A stretch of 64,000 bases of DNA from JAALKW01 sp963974485 (GTDB taxonomy: Bacteria > Pseudomonadota > Gammaproteobacteria > Legionellales > Legionellaceae). The stretch lies in NCBI GenBank assembly GCA_963974485.1, contig CAXBBS010000007.1:34639-98638 (forward strand). Direction: 5' to 3'. A model generated the notes under the pieces. It was not told the origin of the DNA. It ran no database searches and saw only the letters and a program-made list of their open reading frames with translations. The position numbers were made by a program, and so were the translations under genes. Below, in pieces: positions 8,650-17,403 of the stretch. Position 1 is the stretch's first letter. Each line of letters starts with the position of its first letter.

Positions 8650-9090
8650 GTGCGAAAAATTCTTGTTCTTAATGGCCCGAATCTGAACCTACTCGGTTTA
8701 CGCGAACCTCTCGTATATGGCACACAAACATTAGACGGCCTGAACAAACAGCTGATCACAAAAGCACAAGCACACAATATAGCGCTTGAATGCCAACAAC
8801 ATCAGGCTGAATCCGCACTGATTGAAGCCATACATCAGGCTCATCATGACACCATCGATTTTATTATTTTAAACCCAGCAGCATTTACACATACAAGCAT
8901 TGCGCTTCGCGATGCAATGTTAGCCGTGAACATTCCCTTTATTGAAGTGCATATCAGTAATCCTTTATCACGAGAATCGTTTCGTCATACGTCGTATTTT
9001 TCAGACATTGCACGCGGCGTTATCACAGGCCTTGGCACCTACGGCTACCTTTTAGCCCTGGATGCCATTATTCATGAATTGACACAGTGA
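8650..9090 (+). CDS. aroQ: type II 3-dehydroquinate dehydratase
   Basis: 146 residues from the GTG at 8650 (residues R-K-I-L-V-L-N-G-P-N-L-N-L-L-G follow), which matches the usual family start; the longer reading from 8605 would add an unconserved leader. The catalytic Tyr (VYGTQTL), the I-L-N-P-A-A-F-T-H-T-S motif and the EVHISN motif are all present. It catalyses the third step of the shikimate pathway. It heads the group aroQ-accB-accC-prmA; accB starts 12 bases downstream. Confidence 0.94.
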   Translation: MRKILVLNGPNLNLLGLREPLVYGTQTLDGLNKQLITKAQAHNIALECQQHQAESALIEAIHQAHHDTIDFIILNPAAFTHTSIALRDAMLAVNIPFIEVHISNPLSRESFRHTSYFSDIARGVITGLGTYGYLLALDAIIHELTQ

Positions 9091-9102
9091 GACTTATGAA
9101 CC

Positions 9103-9549
9103 ATGGACATTCGTAAAATTAAAAAGCTGATCGAGCTCCTAAACGAAACCGGCATTTCTGAAATTGAGATTAAAGAAGGCGAAGAGTCACTTCGTCTCAC
9201 ACGCCATCTCAATTCAAGCGCCCCTCAAAGCGCTCAGCATGTCATTGCACCCGTGCATCATGTTGCTGCACCCGTAGTCACAGCTGAGCCGAGCAAAGCA
9301 CCGTCGGCTCCAAGCGGCCATCCTGTTTGCTCCCCTATGGTAGGAACGTTTTACAGCTCATCATCACCTGAAAGCGCCCCGTTTGCTACCATCGGGCAAT
9401 CGGTTTCTGTCGGTGATACCTTATGCATTATCGAAGCCATGAAAATGTTTAACGAAATTGAAGCAGATCGTACCGGTGTTATCAAAGCCATTCAATTTAC
9501 CAATGGCGAGCCCGTTGAATATGGCGATGTACTCTTCATCATCGAATAA
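9103..9549 (+). CDS. accB: biotin carboxyl carrier protein of acetyl-CoA carboxylase
   Basis: 148 residues: a short N-terminal region, a Pro/Ala/Val-rich linker (about 48-75) and a C-terminal biotinyl domain. The biotinylated lysine is in EAMKMFNEIE, at residue 114, 34 residues before the end, the normal position. It carries the carboxyl group between AccC and the carboxyltransferase for malonyl-CoA synthesis. accC follows 14 bases later. Confidence 0.96.
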   Translation: MDIRKIKKLIELLNETGISEIEIKEGEESLRLTRHLNSSAPQSAQHVIAPVHHVAAPVVTAEPSKAPSAPSGHPVCSPMVGTFYSSSSPESAPFATIGQSVSVGDTLCIIEAMKMFNEIEADRTGVIKAIQFTNGEPVEYGDVLFIIE

Positions 9550-9563
9550 AAAGGATTCGTCCC

Positions 9564-10904
9564 ATGCTAAGTAAAATTGTAATCGCCAACCGCGGTGAAA
9601 TTGCGCTACGCATTTTGCGTGCTTGTAAAGAACTCGGCATCCAAACTGTTGCCGTGCATTCCGATGTCGACAAAGACCTGCTTCACGTACGTCTCGCCGA
9701 CGAAACCGTATGCATCGGCCCTGCAGCTTCACAAAAAAGCTACTTAAATATCCCGGCTATTATTTCTGCAGCTGAAATTACCGATGCAGTCGCCATTCAT
9801 CCAGGCTATGGATTTTTATCTGAAAACGCTGACTTTGCGGAAATTGTTGAACAAAGTGGGTTTCGTTTTATTGGGCCACGTGCAGAAACGATTCGTATGA
9901 TGGGCGATAAAGTATCTGCTATTCGCGCCATGAAAGAAGCGGGTGTGCCTTGCGTTCCAGGTTCAGATGGTCCTTTGACCGACGATGATGCACGTAATTT
10001 ACAGCTCGGCCGCGATATTGGCTACCCCGTGATTATCAAAGCCGCGGGTGGTGGCGGTGGACGAGGCATGCGTGTGGTTCACAGTGAATCTAATCTGCTG
10101 AATGCCATTGCGCTCACACAAAGCGAAGCTAAAGCCGCGTTCAATAACCCTATCGTGTACATGGAAAAATTCTTAGAAAATCCTCGCCATATTGAATTTC
10201 AAGTATTGGGTGATGGCCGAGGTGACGCGATCCATTTAGGTGAGCGAGATTGCTCCATGCAACGTCGTCATCAAAAAGTTATTGAAGAAGCGCCAGCGCC
10301 TGGAATTACACCCGAAATACGTGACGAAATGGGTGCTTGTGTGGTGAACGCGTGTAAAAAAATTAATTACCGTGGTGCAGGTACGTTTGAGTTTTTATAT
10401 GAAAACGGTGGTTTTTATTTCATAGAAATGAACACTCGTATTCAAGTAGAACACCCTGTCACAGAATTAATTACCGGCGTTGATCTTATTAAAGAGCAAA
10501 TTAGAATAGCAAGCGATCTACCACTTGCTTATACGCAAGATGATATTCGTATCCAAGGTCATGCCGTCGAGTGTCGTATTAATGCTGAAGATTCAGTCAC
10601 ATTTATGCCATCCCCCGGAAAAGTTGAGCACTTACACCAACCCGGAGGACCTGGCATTCGTTTTGATTCGCACCTGTATAGCAGTTACACCGTGCCACCG
10701 CACTATGACTCCATGATAGGAAAACTCATCAGTTACGGCAAAACCCGTGAAGAAGCGTTTGCTCGTATGCGTGGTGCTTTGGATGAAATTATTATTGATG
10801 GTATAAACACGAATCTTGACTTACAACGACGCCTCCTCAACGACAAAGGGTTTATTGAAGGTCAAACAAATATCCATTACCTTGAGAAGTTGCTTAAAAA
10901 TTAA
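9564..10904 (+). CDS. accC: biotin carboxylase subunit of acetyl-CoA carboxylase
   Basis: 446 residues, the usual length. It starts with MLSKIVIANRGEIALRILRA, has the ATP-grasp glycine loop KAAGGGGGRGMRVV (about 159-172), the HLGERDCSMQRRHQK motif and the catalytic EMNTRIQVEHPVTE (about 288-301). It carboxylates the biotin on AccB using ATP and bicarbonate. AAGGA precedes the ATG. Operon with aroQ, accB and prmA. Confidence 0.97.
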   Translation: MLSKIVIANRGEIALRILRACKELGIQTVAVHSDVDKDLLHVRLADETVCIGPAASQKSYLNIPAIISAAEITDAVAIHPGYGFLSENADFAEIVEQSGFRFIGPRAETIRMMGDKVSAIRAMKEAGVPCVPGSDGPLTDDDARNLQLGRDIGYPVIIKAAGGGGGRGMRVVHSESNLLNAIALTQSEAKAAFNNPIVYMEKFLENPRHIEFQVLGDGRGDAIHLGERDCSMQRRHQKVIEEAPAPGITPEIRDEMGACVVNACKKINYRGAGTFEFLYENGGFYFIEMNTRIQVEHPVTELITGVDLIKEQIRIASDLPLAYTQDDIRIQGHAVECRINAEDSVTFMPSPGKVEHLHQPGGPGIRFDSHLYSSYTVPPHYDSMIGKLISYGKTREEAFARMRGALDEIIIDGINTNLDLQRRLLNDKGFIEGQTNIHYLEKLLKN

Positions 10905-10936
10905 TCCATTAATTAATATAGGATCGGAATCATACG

Positions 10937-11806
10937 GTGTTTGAATTACATATTAAACCTTGCTCGTCCGAGGACGTTGACATCATCAGTGAGCGCCTTG
11001 AAGAACAAGGCGCTTTATCAGTAACTGTCGTGGACCAACATGACGATCCTATTCTTGAACCAGGCCCGGGCGAAACGCCACTTTGGCCTACCTCAATTAT
11101 TCAAGCGCTTTTTTCCGATGCCATCGATGCAAAATCTGCCTGGGAAGCACTTTCGCCTGAGTATCCAAATCTTACGCATGCGTTACATGACCTTCCTGCG
11201 CAAGACTGGGTACGGACGTGCCTTAAAGACGTTCAACCTCAGTCATTTGGAGAGCGCTTATGGATTTGTCCATCATGGCACACCCCACCCGAGCCTGACG
11301 CGATTAATCTCATGTTAGACCCAGGCCTTGCCTTTGGTACAGGAACGCATCCAACCACCGCCCTTTGCCTCACCTGGCTCGCACAAGCCAACCTTGAAGC
11401 AAAAACCGTGATTGATTATGGATGTGGCTCCGGTATTTTAGCTCTTGCGGCCTTAAAACTAGGCGCACGCCATGTGGATGCCGTCGATCTGGATGAACAA
11501 GCTTTAATCGCAACGCAGAGTAACGCTGAAAAAAATCAAATTTCTGACGAAAAATTAACGCTTGCGCAACCCGAAAAGCTTACGCAACCTGTTGATATCT
11601 TGCTCGCGAATATTTTACTCGCTCCACTTTTATCACTCGAGCCTCGCTTTCAAACGCTATTAAACAATCATGGTGTGTTAGTGCTTTCTGGCGTACTTGC
11701 GACACAAGTCGAGCAGCTCATCCAAGCCTACACAGCACCCGACTGGATGCATCAAGATACACAGATTCAAGGTGAGTGGGCTTTAGTCATGTTCAAAAAA
11801 CTCTAA
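10937..11806 (+). CDS. prmA: ribosomal protein L11 methyltransferase
   Basis: 289 residues from a GTG start. The SAM-binding segment V-I-D-Y-G-C-G-S-G-I-L-A-L-A-A-L-K-L-G-A and the preceding DPGLAFGTGTHPTTALCL are diagnostic of PrmA; the N-L-L-A-type motif appears as L-L-A-N-I-L-L-A-P-L. It trimethylates several amino groups of ribosomal protein L11. It follows accC in the conserved accBC-prmA order and is convergent with the sensor-like gene. Confidence 0.95.
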   Translation: MFELHIKPCSSEDVDIISERLEEQGALSVTVVDQHDDPILEPGPGETPLWPTSIIQALFSDAIDAKSAWEALSPEYPNLTHALHDLPAQDWVRTCLKDVQPQSFGERLWICPSWHTPPEPDAINLMLDPGLAFGTGTHPTTALCLTWLAQANLEAKTVIDYGCGSGILALAALKLGARHVDAVDLDEQALIATQSNAEKNQISDEKLTLAQPEKLTQPVDILLANILLAPLLSLEPRFQTLLNNHGVLVLSGVLATQVEQLIQAYTAPDWMHQDTQIQGEWALVMFKKL

Positions 11807-11825
11807 AACCCTGTCACACAGGAGC

Positions 11826-12488
11826 TCAGGATATTTCTGGCGGCCGACTCACGAGGCCGCGAGTAATCCAAAACGAGAATAAAATTAAGAACAAAACCGT
11901 TCCGATCGCCATTGCTATACTTCTGATTTGTATAAATCGAGCCTTCGCATTAACGTCATTCACGACCGTAACCACATGCTGGTACCACAGGTTTTTCACC
12001 TGCGCCACAAGCCCTGTGATGTGTTGTATAGCCTCCGTACGAATGCTCTCGTCCAATGACTGACTGAGACGCGATGCTTCTGCTTGTGATGTAGTATTCT
12101 GATAACGCTTAATATTGGGGTAAGACGTATTGAGCCAACTCAAAAATATACTTTCGACCTCTTCTAACATCTTGTAAGCCAAGGGCAAAGAAATTAAACT
12201 TTGTTTAAGCGAGTAGATATTCGCTTTAAACTCGTCAGACGATTTAATAAATTGCTGCAAAAAAGGTATTTGTTCCGTGGTCGCAAAAGCCTGATCTGCA
12301 TTCACCATATTCAGCATCGAGCGATGCAATTCGTAGAGATCTCTTGATACATTCCTAAAATCGAGAATAACGTTTTGAAGTGCTTTATTTTGATTCTGTA
12401 GTACCGTTAATAACGTAAGATTAACCATCATAAAAAACGTAATTATTATTGATAACAACAATAATTTTTTTCTTACCTTAACTTTCAT
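11826..12488 (-). CDS. sensor-only membrane protein with CHASE3-like domain
   Basis: 220 residues. A first membrane helix (about 8-29) is followed by an extracytoplasmic helical region of about 155 residues, then a second helix (about 189-208). The spacing and the pattern ending in a few basic residues and R-P-P (where a HAMP domain usually begins) resemble the CHASE3 or four-helix sensor part of histidine kinases and chemoreceptors. The protein stops there: no HAMP, kinase, GGDEF or methyl-accepting domain follows, and prmA lies only 19 bases away. It is either a truncated receptor or a stand-alone sensor that signals through a partner. Confidence 0.6.
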   Translation of the reverse strand: MKVKVRKKLLLLSIIITFFMMVNLTLLTVLQNQNKALQNVILDFRNVSRDLYELHRSMLNMVNADQAFATTEQIPFLQQFIKSSDEFKANIYSLKQSLISLPLAYKMLEEVESIFLSWLNTSYPNIKRYQNTTSQAEASRLSQSLDESIRTEAIQHITGLVAQVKNLWYQHVVTVVNDVNAKARFIQIRSIAMAIGTVLFLILFSFWITRGLVSRPPEIS

Positions 12489-12564
12489 CCTACGCTCCTT
12501 GCGATCATGATGGCTTAATGCTTATTTTAATATATACGTCTTTTAAACACTTTTCCAGCAGAAA

Positions 12565-12586
12565 CTGGGGCCAGATCTGACCCCAG
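12565..12586. terminator. strong hairpin between mdh and the sensor-like gene
   Basis: CTGGGG (12565-12570) pairs with CCCCAG (12581-12586), and the core between them contains the palindrome CAGATCTG. It lies just after the mdh stop on the minus strand. Only a short TTT follows in that direction, so it may be a terminator or a copy of a palindromic intergenic repeat. Confidence 0.5.
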
Positions 12587-12601
12587 AAATTCAAAAAAAC
12601 T

Positions 12602-13648
12602 TTACTTCAATAAACCCAACGCTTTCACAGCTTCACGCTCTGCACGCAACTCAGCAAGTGTTGCATCAAAAAGTGCTTGCGCATACGTATTAAAAGCTAA
12701 ATCATGAACCACCCGAATCCCTTCTTCAGAATATAAACGTGCGTGCAAATCACCTGGCACTGCAACGCGTTCAAGCTTATGTGACTCACGGCGACATGGA
12801 AACGAGAACATCAAACCTTCGTCTACACCGTATTCACCTTGTGAACTTAAGACCATGGAAAACGATTCACCTTGAGGTGTATCCGTAATTAAGTTCTGAA
12901 CGCCACGAATAATCGCATTTGCAGCAGATGCAGCAGAGGATGCACCACGCTCTTTCAAAATAGCCGCACCACGTTGTTGAATCACCGAAACAAACGTTTC
13001 TTTAAGCCAAACTTCATCGTTAATCACAGAAGCTGCTGGCAGTCCGTTAATTTTTGCTTGGTAAAAATTAGGGAACTGTGTAGCCGAGTGATTACCCCAA
13101 ATGGTCATCTGGGACACGTCCGTAATATCCACATTCGCTTTTTTAGCCAACTGATTACGCGCACGTAATTCATCCAGCGTCGTCATCGCATAAAAGCGCT
13201 CAGCGGGTACATCTTTGGCATGATGTTTTGCAATCAACGCATTGGTATTGCATGGGTTACCCACAACAAAAACACGCACATCTTTATTCGCGTAATCATT
13301 GATAGCACGACCTTGCTCAATAAAAATTTCACCGTTAACTTGTAATAAATCCGCACGTTCCATCCCTTGCTTACGTGGAACAGAACCGACTAAAAATGCC
13401 CAGTTTACATCCGTCATCACTTCTTTCAGGCTTGATGTACATACAACATTTTTCAAACGAGGGAACGCACAATCTTCAAGCTCCATCGCGACCCCTTTGA
13501 GCGCAGGCAAGGCATGGGGCAATTCAAGTAAATGTAATTCAACATCTGTGTCATCACCAAACAACTGTCCTGAAGCGATTCGAAACAATAAAGCATAGCC
13601 TATTTGCCCAGCAGCACCGGTAATCGCAACTCTGACACGTTTATTCAT
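12602..13648 (-). CDS. mdh: malate dehydrogenase (NAD-dependent)
   Basis: 348 residues. The nucleotide-binding loop is R-V-A-I-T-G-A-A-G-Q-I-G-Y-A-L-L, the catalytic region is WGNHSATQFPNF, and P-R-K-x-G-M-E-R-A-D-L is the mobile substrate loop with its arginines. The sequence type, with an L-E-L-x-x-A-L-P-A-L-x-G-V-x-M-E-L-x-D stretch, is the longer cytosolic-like MDH found in many proteobacteria rather than the E. coli form. It interconverts malate and oxaloacetate in the TCA cycle. hemW is divergent from it. Confidence 0.95.
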   Translation of the reverse strand: MNKRVRVAITGAAGQIGYALLFRIASGQLFGDDTDVELHLLELPHALPALKGVAMELEDCAFPRLKNVVCTSSLKEVMTDVNWAFLVGSVPRKQGMERADLLQVNGEIFIEQGRAINDYANKDVRVFVVGNPCNTNALIAKHHAKDVPAERFYAMTTLDELRARNQLAKKANVDITDVSQMTIWGNHSATQFPNFYQAKINGLPAASVINDEVWLKETFVSVIQQRGAAILKERGASSAASAANAIIRGVQNLITDTPQGESFSMVLSSQGEYGVDEGLMFSFPCRRESHKLERVAVPGDLHARLYSEEGIRVVHDLAFNTYAQALFDATLAELRAEREAVKALGLLK

Positions 13649-13761
13649 GGGTTATATCCTCATAATTATGATCTTAAAAGATGATCTTAAACATCAATTT
13701 TGTGACCAAAATGATGGCATGATATCATGCGTATATCAAATCATTTGGCCAATCTTTTTTT

Positions 13762-14895
13762 ATGCTTCCATTATCACTTTATATTCACATCCCTTGGTGC
13801 ATTCAAAAGTGCCCTTACTGCGATTTTAATTCACATAAAAGCCCTGATGTATTACCGGAAATACGCTACGTTCAGACATTACTCAACGATCTGGATCATG
13901 ATTTACGTCTTTTCCCAGCACGCCCCATTCACTCAATTTTTATCGGTGGTGGCACGCCAAGCCTACTTTCTGAACAAGCCTATGCTGTTCTTTTTGAAGG
14001 GCTTCATCAACGCTTAGACTTTGAACCTAACATCGAAATAACGCTTGAAGCAAACCCAGGTAGTGTAGAGCAAACCCGCTTTTCTGGTTATCGCAAACTC
14101 GGTATCAACCGCTTATCTATTGGAATACAAAGCTTTAATCCCCTGCATTTGAAAGCGCTTGGGCGCGTGCATGATGATAAAGAAGCGCATCGCGCCATCA
14201 CGTCAGCCAGGGCGGCCGGATTTGATAATATAAATTTAGATCTCATGCATGGCCTGCCCAATCAATCCCTCGACGAGGGCCTTGCTGATATTAAAACCGC
14301 ACTCAGCTACGCGCCCGAACATCTTTCATGGTATCAACTGACCCTGGAGCCCAACACCGTATTTTATAAAAAACCACCGATACTCCCGAACGATGATGCC
14401 TTGGCTGATTTAGAGCAAGCTGGTCATGGTTATTTAGCCGAGCATCAGTATAAAAAATATGAAATTTCTGCCTTTTGTTCACAAAACAAAGCTTCACAAC
14501 ATAATCTTAATTACTGGAAATTTGGTGATTATTACGGCATAGGTGCGGGCGCCCATGGAAAATTATCATCGCCTGATTTAACTCACATTCACCGCACACA
14601 AAAACCACGTCAACCGAAAGATTACATGAATCCTAATAAAGCATTTATCTCATCCAATAAAATCGTGACAGCAGCTGATCTTATCTTTGAGTTTATGCTG
14701 AATACGACCCGGCTCGAGCAAGCGATACCCTACACTCTTTTTACCGAGCGCACAGGCCTTGCTCTAACAGCCATTATGCCTTTACTCAAACACGCTGAAA
14801 CCAAAGATTTTTTAATTTTAGAGCACGACCATTGGCGTATTACGCCGTTTGGTCGACGTTTTACCAATGATCTACAAAGCTTGTTCTTGCCATAA
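13762..14895 (+). CDS. hemW: HemW-like radical SAM protein (heme chaperone)
   Basis: 377 residues. The radical SAM motif is YIHIPWCIQKCPYCDF, i.e. CxxxCxxC with the aromatic residue, close to the N-terminus, followed by I-F-I-G-G-G-T-P-S and R-L-S-I-G-I-Q-S-F. It has the HemW-type length and N-terminus and lacks the extra N-terminal segment of the coproporphyrinogen dehydrogenase HemN. HemW proteins bind heme and are thought to deliver it to respiratory enzymes; many are misnamed HemN. Divergent from mdh across 113 bases. Confidence 0.88.
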   Translation: MLPLSLYIHIPWCIQKCPYCDFNSHKSPDVLPEIRYVQTLLNDLDHDLRLFPARPIHSIFIGGGTPSLLSEQAYAVLFEGLHQRLDFEPNIEITLEANPGSVEQTRFSGYRKLGINRLSIGIQSFNPLHLKALGRVHDDKEAHRAITSARAAGFDNINLDLMHGLPNQSLDEGLADIKTALSYAPEHLSWYQLTLEPNTVFYKKPPILPNDDALADLEQAGHGYLAEHQYKKYEISAFCSQNKASQHNLNYWKFGDYYGIGAGAHGKLSSPDLTHIHRTQKPRQPKDYMNPNKAFISSNKIVTAADLIFEFMLNTTRLEQAIPYTLFTERTGLALTAIMPLLKHAETKDFLILEHDHWRITPFGRRFTNDLQSLFLP

Positions 14896-14956
14896 AAGCA
14901 CATGACGCTCATACTACGGGCTTATTTTTATTTTAATTTTATATATTGAGAAATTT

Positions 14957-15541
14957 ATGCTGACACTTATTCTACTTCTCGTTTGCCTTACCGTGGGCTA
15001 TGTGCTCGGTTCTTTATGCTCAGCGGTGATTGTTTGCCAACTGTTCAACCTCGCCGATCCACGTGCTTCAGGCTCAAATAATCCGGGAGCCACCAACGTA
15101 CTTCGTATTGCCGGAAAAAAATACGCGGCGATGGTTTTATTCGGTGATTTCTTAAAAGGACTTTTAGCTGTTTGGCTCGCGAGCATCATGCATTTTGGTC
15201 CTTTTATCCAAGGCCTTGTCGGCCTTGCTGCCGTACTTGGGCATGTTTACCCTGTGTTTTTTGAATTTAAAGGTGGGAAAGGTGTGGCTACAACGCTGGG
15301 TGTTTTATGTGGCTTTCAACCCATGCTTGGCCTAATCGTCGTTATCGTATGGATGCTGGTTGCCTATTTTAGTCGTTACGCGTCTTTGGCATCCATGGTT
15401 GCTGTCTCCATCGCCCCATTCCTACAGTTCCATGGAAAAAGCGCGTTCATTCCGTTGCTTATCATCGCGCTTATCGTGTTATATCAGCACCGTAATAATA
15501 TTACGCGTCTGCGTGAAGGCCGGGAACCTAAAATAAAATAG
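14957..15541 (+). CDS. plsY: acyl-phosphate:glycerol-3-phosphate acyltransferase
   Basis: 194 residues, polytopic with about five membrane helices. The three family motifs are visible: G-S-x-N-P-G-A-T-N-V-L-R (here GSNNPGATNVLR), GHVYPVFFEFKGGKGVATTL, and R-H-x-N-N-I-x-R-L (as QHRNNITRLREG). It transfers the acyl group from acyl-phosphate to glycerol 3-phosphate, the first step of phospholipid synthesis. It is convergent with tsaD, with 6 bases between. Confidence 0.95.
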   Translation: MLTLILLLVCLTVGYVLGSLCSAVIVCQLFNLADPRASGSNNPGATNVLRIAGKKYAAMVLFGDFLKGLLAVWLASIMHFGPFIQGLVGLAAVLGHVYPVFFEFKGGKGVATTLGVLCGFQPMLGLIVVIVWMLVAYFSRYASLASMVAVSIAPFLQFHGKSAFIPLLIIALIVLYQHRNNITRLREGREPKIK

Positions 15542-15547
15542 CTGAGC

Positions 15548-16576
15548 TTAGGCCTCATCCATCAAAGGCCAACGAGCACGCACCTGAACCGAAGAATCAA
15601 GATCAGGCGGTGAACCCTCTAAAAGATGCAAACAGCCCGCGTAGGCAATCATAGCACCGTTATCCGTGCAATATTCAGGTCTTGGAAAGTAAACTTTACC
15701 GCCACGAGCATCCATCGCCTCGTTCAGCGCAGCGCGCAATGCACGATTAGCACCCACACCCCCAGCAACAACCAAACGTTGACCACCGGTATGCTCAAGT
15801 GCCCGCATACATTTAGTCACCAGTGTCTCAATCACAGCATCCTGAAATGCTTTAGCAATGGCTACACGACTCGATTCATCTTGCGTGCTACGACGCCAAG
15901 CCATCATAGCATGGGTTTTTAAACCACTAAAACTAAAATCAAACCCCGGGCGATTCAACATCGGTCTTGGAAACGGCGGCATCTCTGCGCACGTTTGTTC
16001 ATCTGCCGCATCTGCAAGGCCTGCAAGCAGTGGCCCGCCAGGATAAGGCATGCCCATGAGCTTCGCCGTTTTATCAAACGCCTCACCCACCGCATCATCC
16101 AAACTCTCGCCCAGCAATTCATACGTACCTAAACGACGCGCTTCGATTAATTGCGTATGCCCACCCGATACGAGTAAAGCAGTGAAAGGAAACTCTAATT
16201 CTGGCGAATCTAATTTTGCAGCCAAAATATGAGCTTCAAGATGATGTACAGCAATTGCTGGAATATTTAAAGCAAAACTTAAGCTTTTTGCAAACGACGC
16301 ACCGACCAACAAGGCGCCCACTAACCCAGGGCCTGCTGTGTACGCAATCGCATCAATATCGGTTTTATCAAGTGCTGCTTGAGACAACACCTCATCCACC
16401 AAATGCACAATATGTTGGACATGATTACGCGAAGCAAGTTCGGGGACAACCCCACCAAACTCACGATGGATAACCACTTGGGAATGTAACGCTTGCGCTA
16501 ACAAGCCTTCCTCCGATGAATACAGAGCAACCCCTGTTTCATCGCAAGAAGATTCAATACCTAAAACTCGTAACAC
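15548..16576 (-). CDS. tsaD: tRNA N6-adenosine threonylcarbamoyltransferase
   Basis: 342 residues from a GTG start preceded by AGGAAG. It has the ASKHA-fold signature R-V-L-G-I-E-S-S-C-D-E-T, the metal-binding histidines in HHLEAHILA, G-E-A-x-D-K-x-A-K-L and P-G-G-P, plus the C-terminal F-P-x-P-x-Y-C-T-D-N-G-A-M-I-A. TsaD with TsaB and TsaE makes t6A37 in tRNA. The gene stands alone on the minus strand, downstream of the minC-lpxH group. Confidence 0.96.
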   Translation of the reverse strand: MLRVLGIESSCDETGVALYSSEEGLLAQALHSQVVIHREFGGVVPELASRNHVQHIVHLVDEVLSQAALDKTDIDAIAYTAGPGLVGALLVGASFAKSLSFALNIPAIAVHHLEAHILAAKLDSPELEFPFTALLVSGGHTQLIEARRLGTYELLGESLDDAVGEAFDKTAKLMGMPYPGGPLLAGLADAADEQTCAEMPPFPRPMLNRPGFDFSFSGLKTHAMMAWRRSTQDESSRVAIAKAFQDAVIETLVTKCMRALEHTGGQRLVVAGGVGANRALRAALNEAMDARGGKVYFPRPEYCTDNGAMIAYAGCLHLLEGSPPDLDSSVQVRARWPLMDEA

Positions 16577-16608
16577 AGATGCTTCCTATAAATATACCTA
16601 AGAGAACT

Positions 16609-17403
16609 CTAGGGTCTAGGCGATGAATTGCCTGGATGATTCTCCATTGTATCATTGATCAACGCTCCAAAGTCAGCCGACGCTACAAGCCTCGCGAGAT
16701 CAGCCTGCTCAAGTTTCTGTCCATTTTTCACAAAAACATCCTGAGTATTGTCGTAAACAAACCCATCGTTTCTCACTAAAAACATCATCGCTGCTCGATT
16801 AGCCTCATCCGCTTCTTTGAAGAAATTTGGAGGAACTTTTTTGCCTGATGCAGCTATATCTTGTTGGACATCCGGATCATGTTCAAACGACTTGAAAACA
16901 AGAGCGCCATCAGGAGTAACGGTAACCATATCAATCGGTTTCTTTGTCAAAACAGCGGCAAGCTCCCGATGCTCGGCAACTCTAAATGCACTCGCTACCA
17001 CACCCACGGCTAAATCACGTAGCTTTGAAGTTATCAAATCCTTCAGGGGACCTCCTAACAAAGCATATGTATCAGCATTGATGGACTTACTCCAAGCCTG
17101 CATAAGGCCAGCAATTTCCATCATGGCTGCCACGAAATTATCATAAGCTTTCAAGCTACTTTTCTTGTATTCACCATATACGGCTTTAAATTTTTCGGCA
17201 TATTTCGCGCTTTTACTGCTTCGTTTCTGCTTGGTCGTCTCAAGCGTTTCTTCACGCTTTGCATCTCTTGCAGCTTTTTGTGCTGCATTTGCATCCACCA
17301 AGTCATTATGTTCTTTATTTTTTTTCGCTGAATCAGCAAATTTCTTCAACTTATCATACTCTTCTGCCATACCCATTATTGCGGGGTTTCTTGGACTTGG
17401 CAT
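16609..17403 (-). CDS. unknown protein with charged coiled-coil N-terminus
   Basis: 264 residues, no family recognised. The first ~80 residues are very rich in Lys, Glu and Ala (MAEEYDKLKKFADSAKKNK and later) and likely form a coiled coil; a hydrophobic-alternating middle (about 85-150) may be helical, and the last third (from V-T-V-T-P-D-G-A-L-V-F-K) is more beta-like. No signal peptide or membrane helix. AAGGAGG lies 4 bases before the ATG at 17403, deciding this start, so the gene overlaps the end of lpxH by 28 bases. In this kind of genome it is a reasonable but unproven candidate secreted effector. Confidence 0.7.
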   Translation of the reverse strand: MPSPRNPAIMGMAEEYDKLKKFADSAKKNKEHNDLVDANAAQKAARDAKREETLETTKQKRSSKSAKYAEKFKAVYGEYKKSSLKAYDNFVAAMMEIAGLMQAWSKSINADTYALLGGPLKDLITSKLRDLAVGVVASAFRVAEHRELAAVLTKKPIDMVTVTPDGALVFKSFEHDPDVQQDIAASGKKVPPNFFKEADEANRAAMMFLVRNDGFVYDNTQDVFVKNGQKLEQADLARLVASADFGALINDTMENHPGNSSPRP

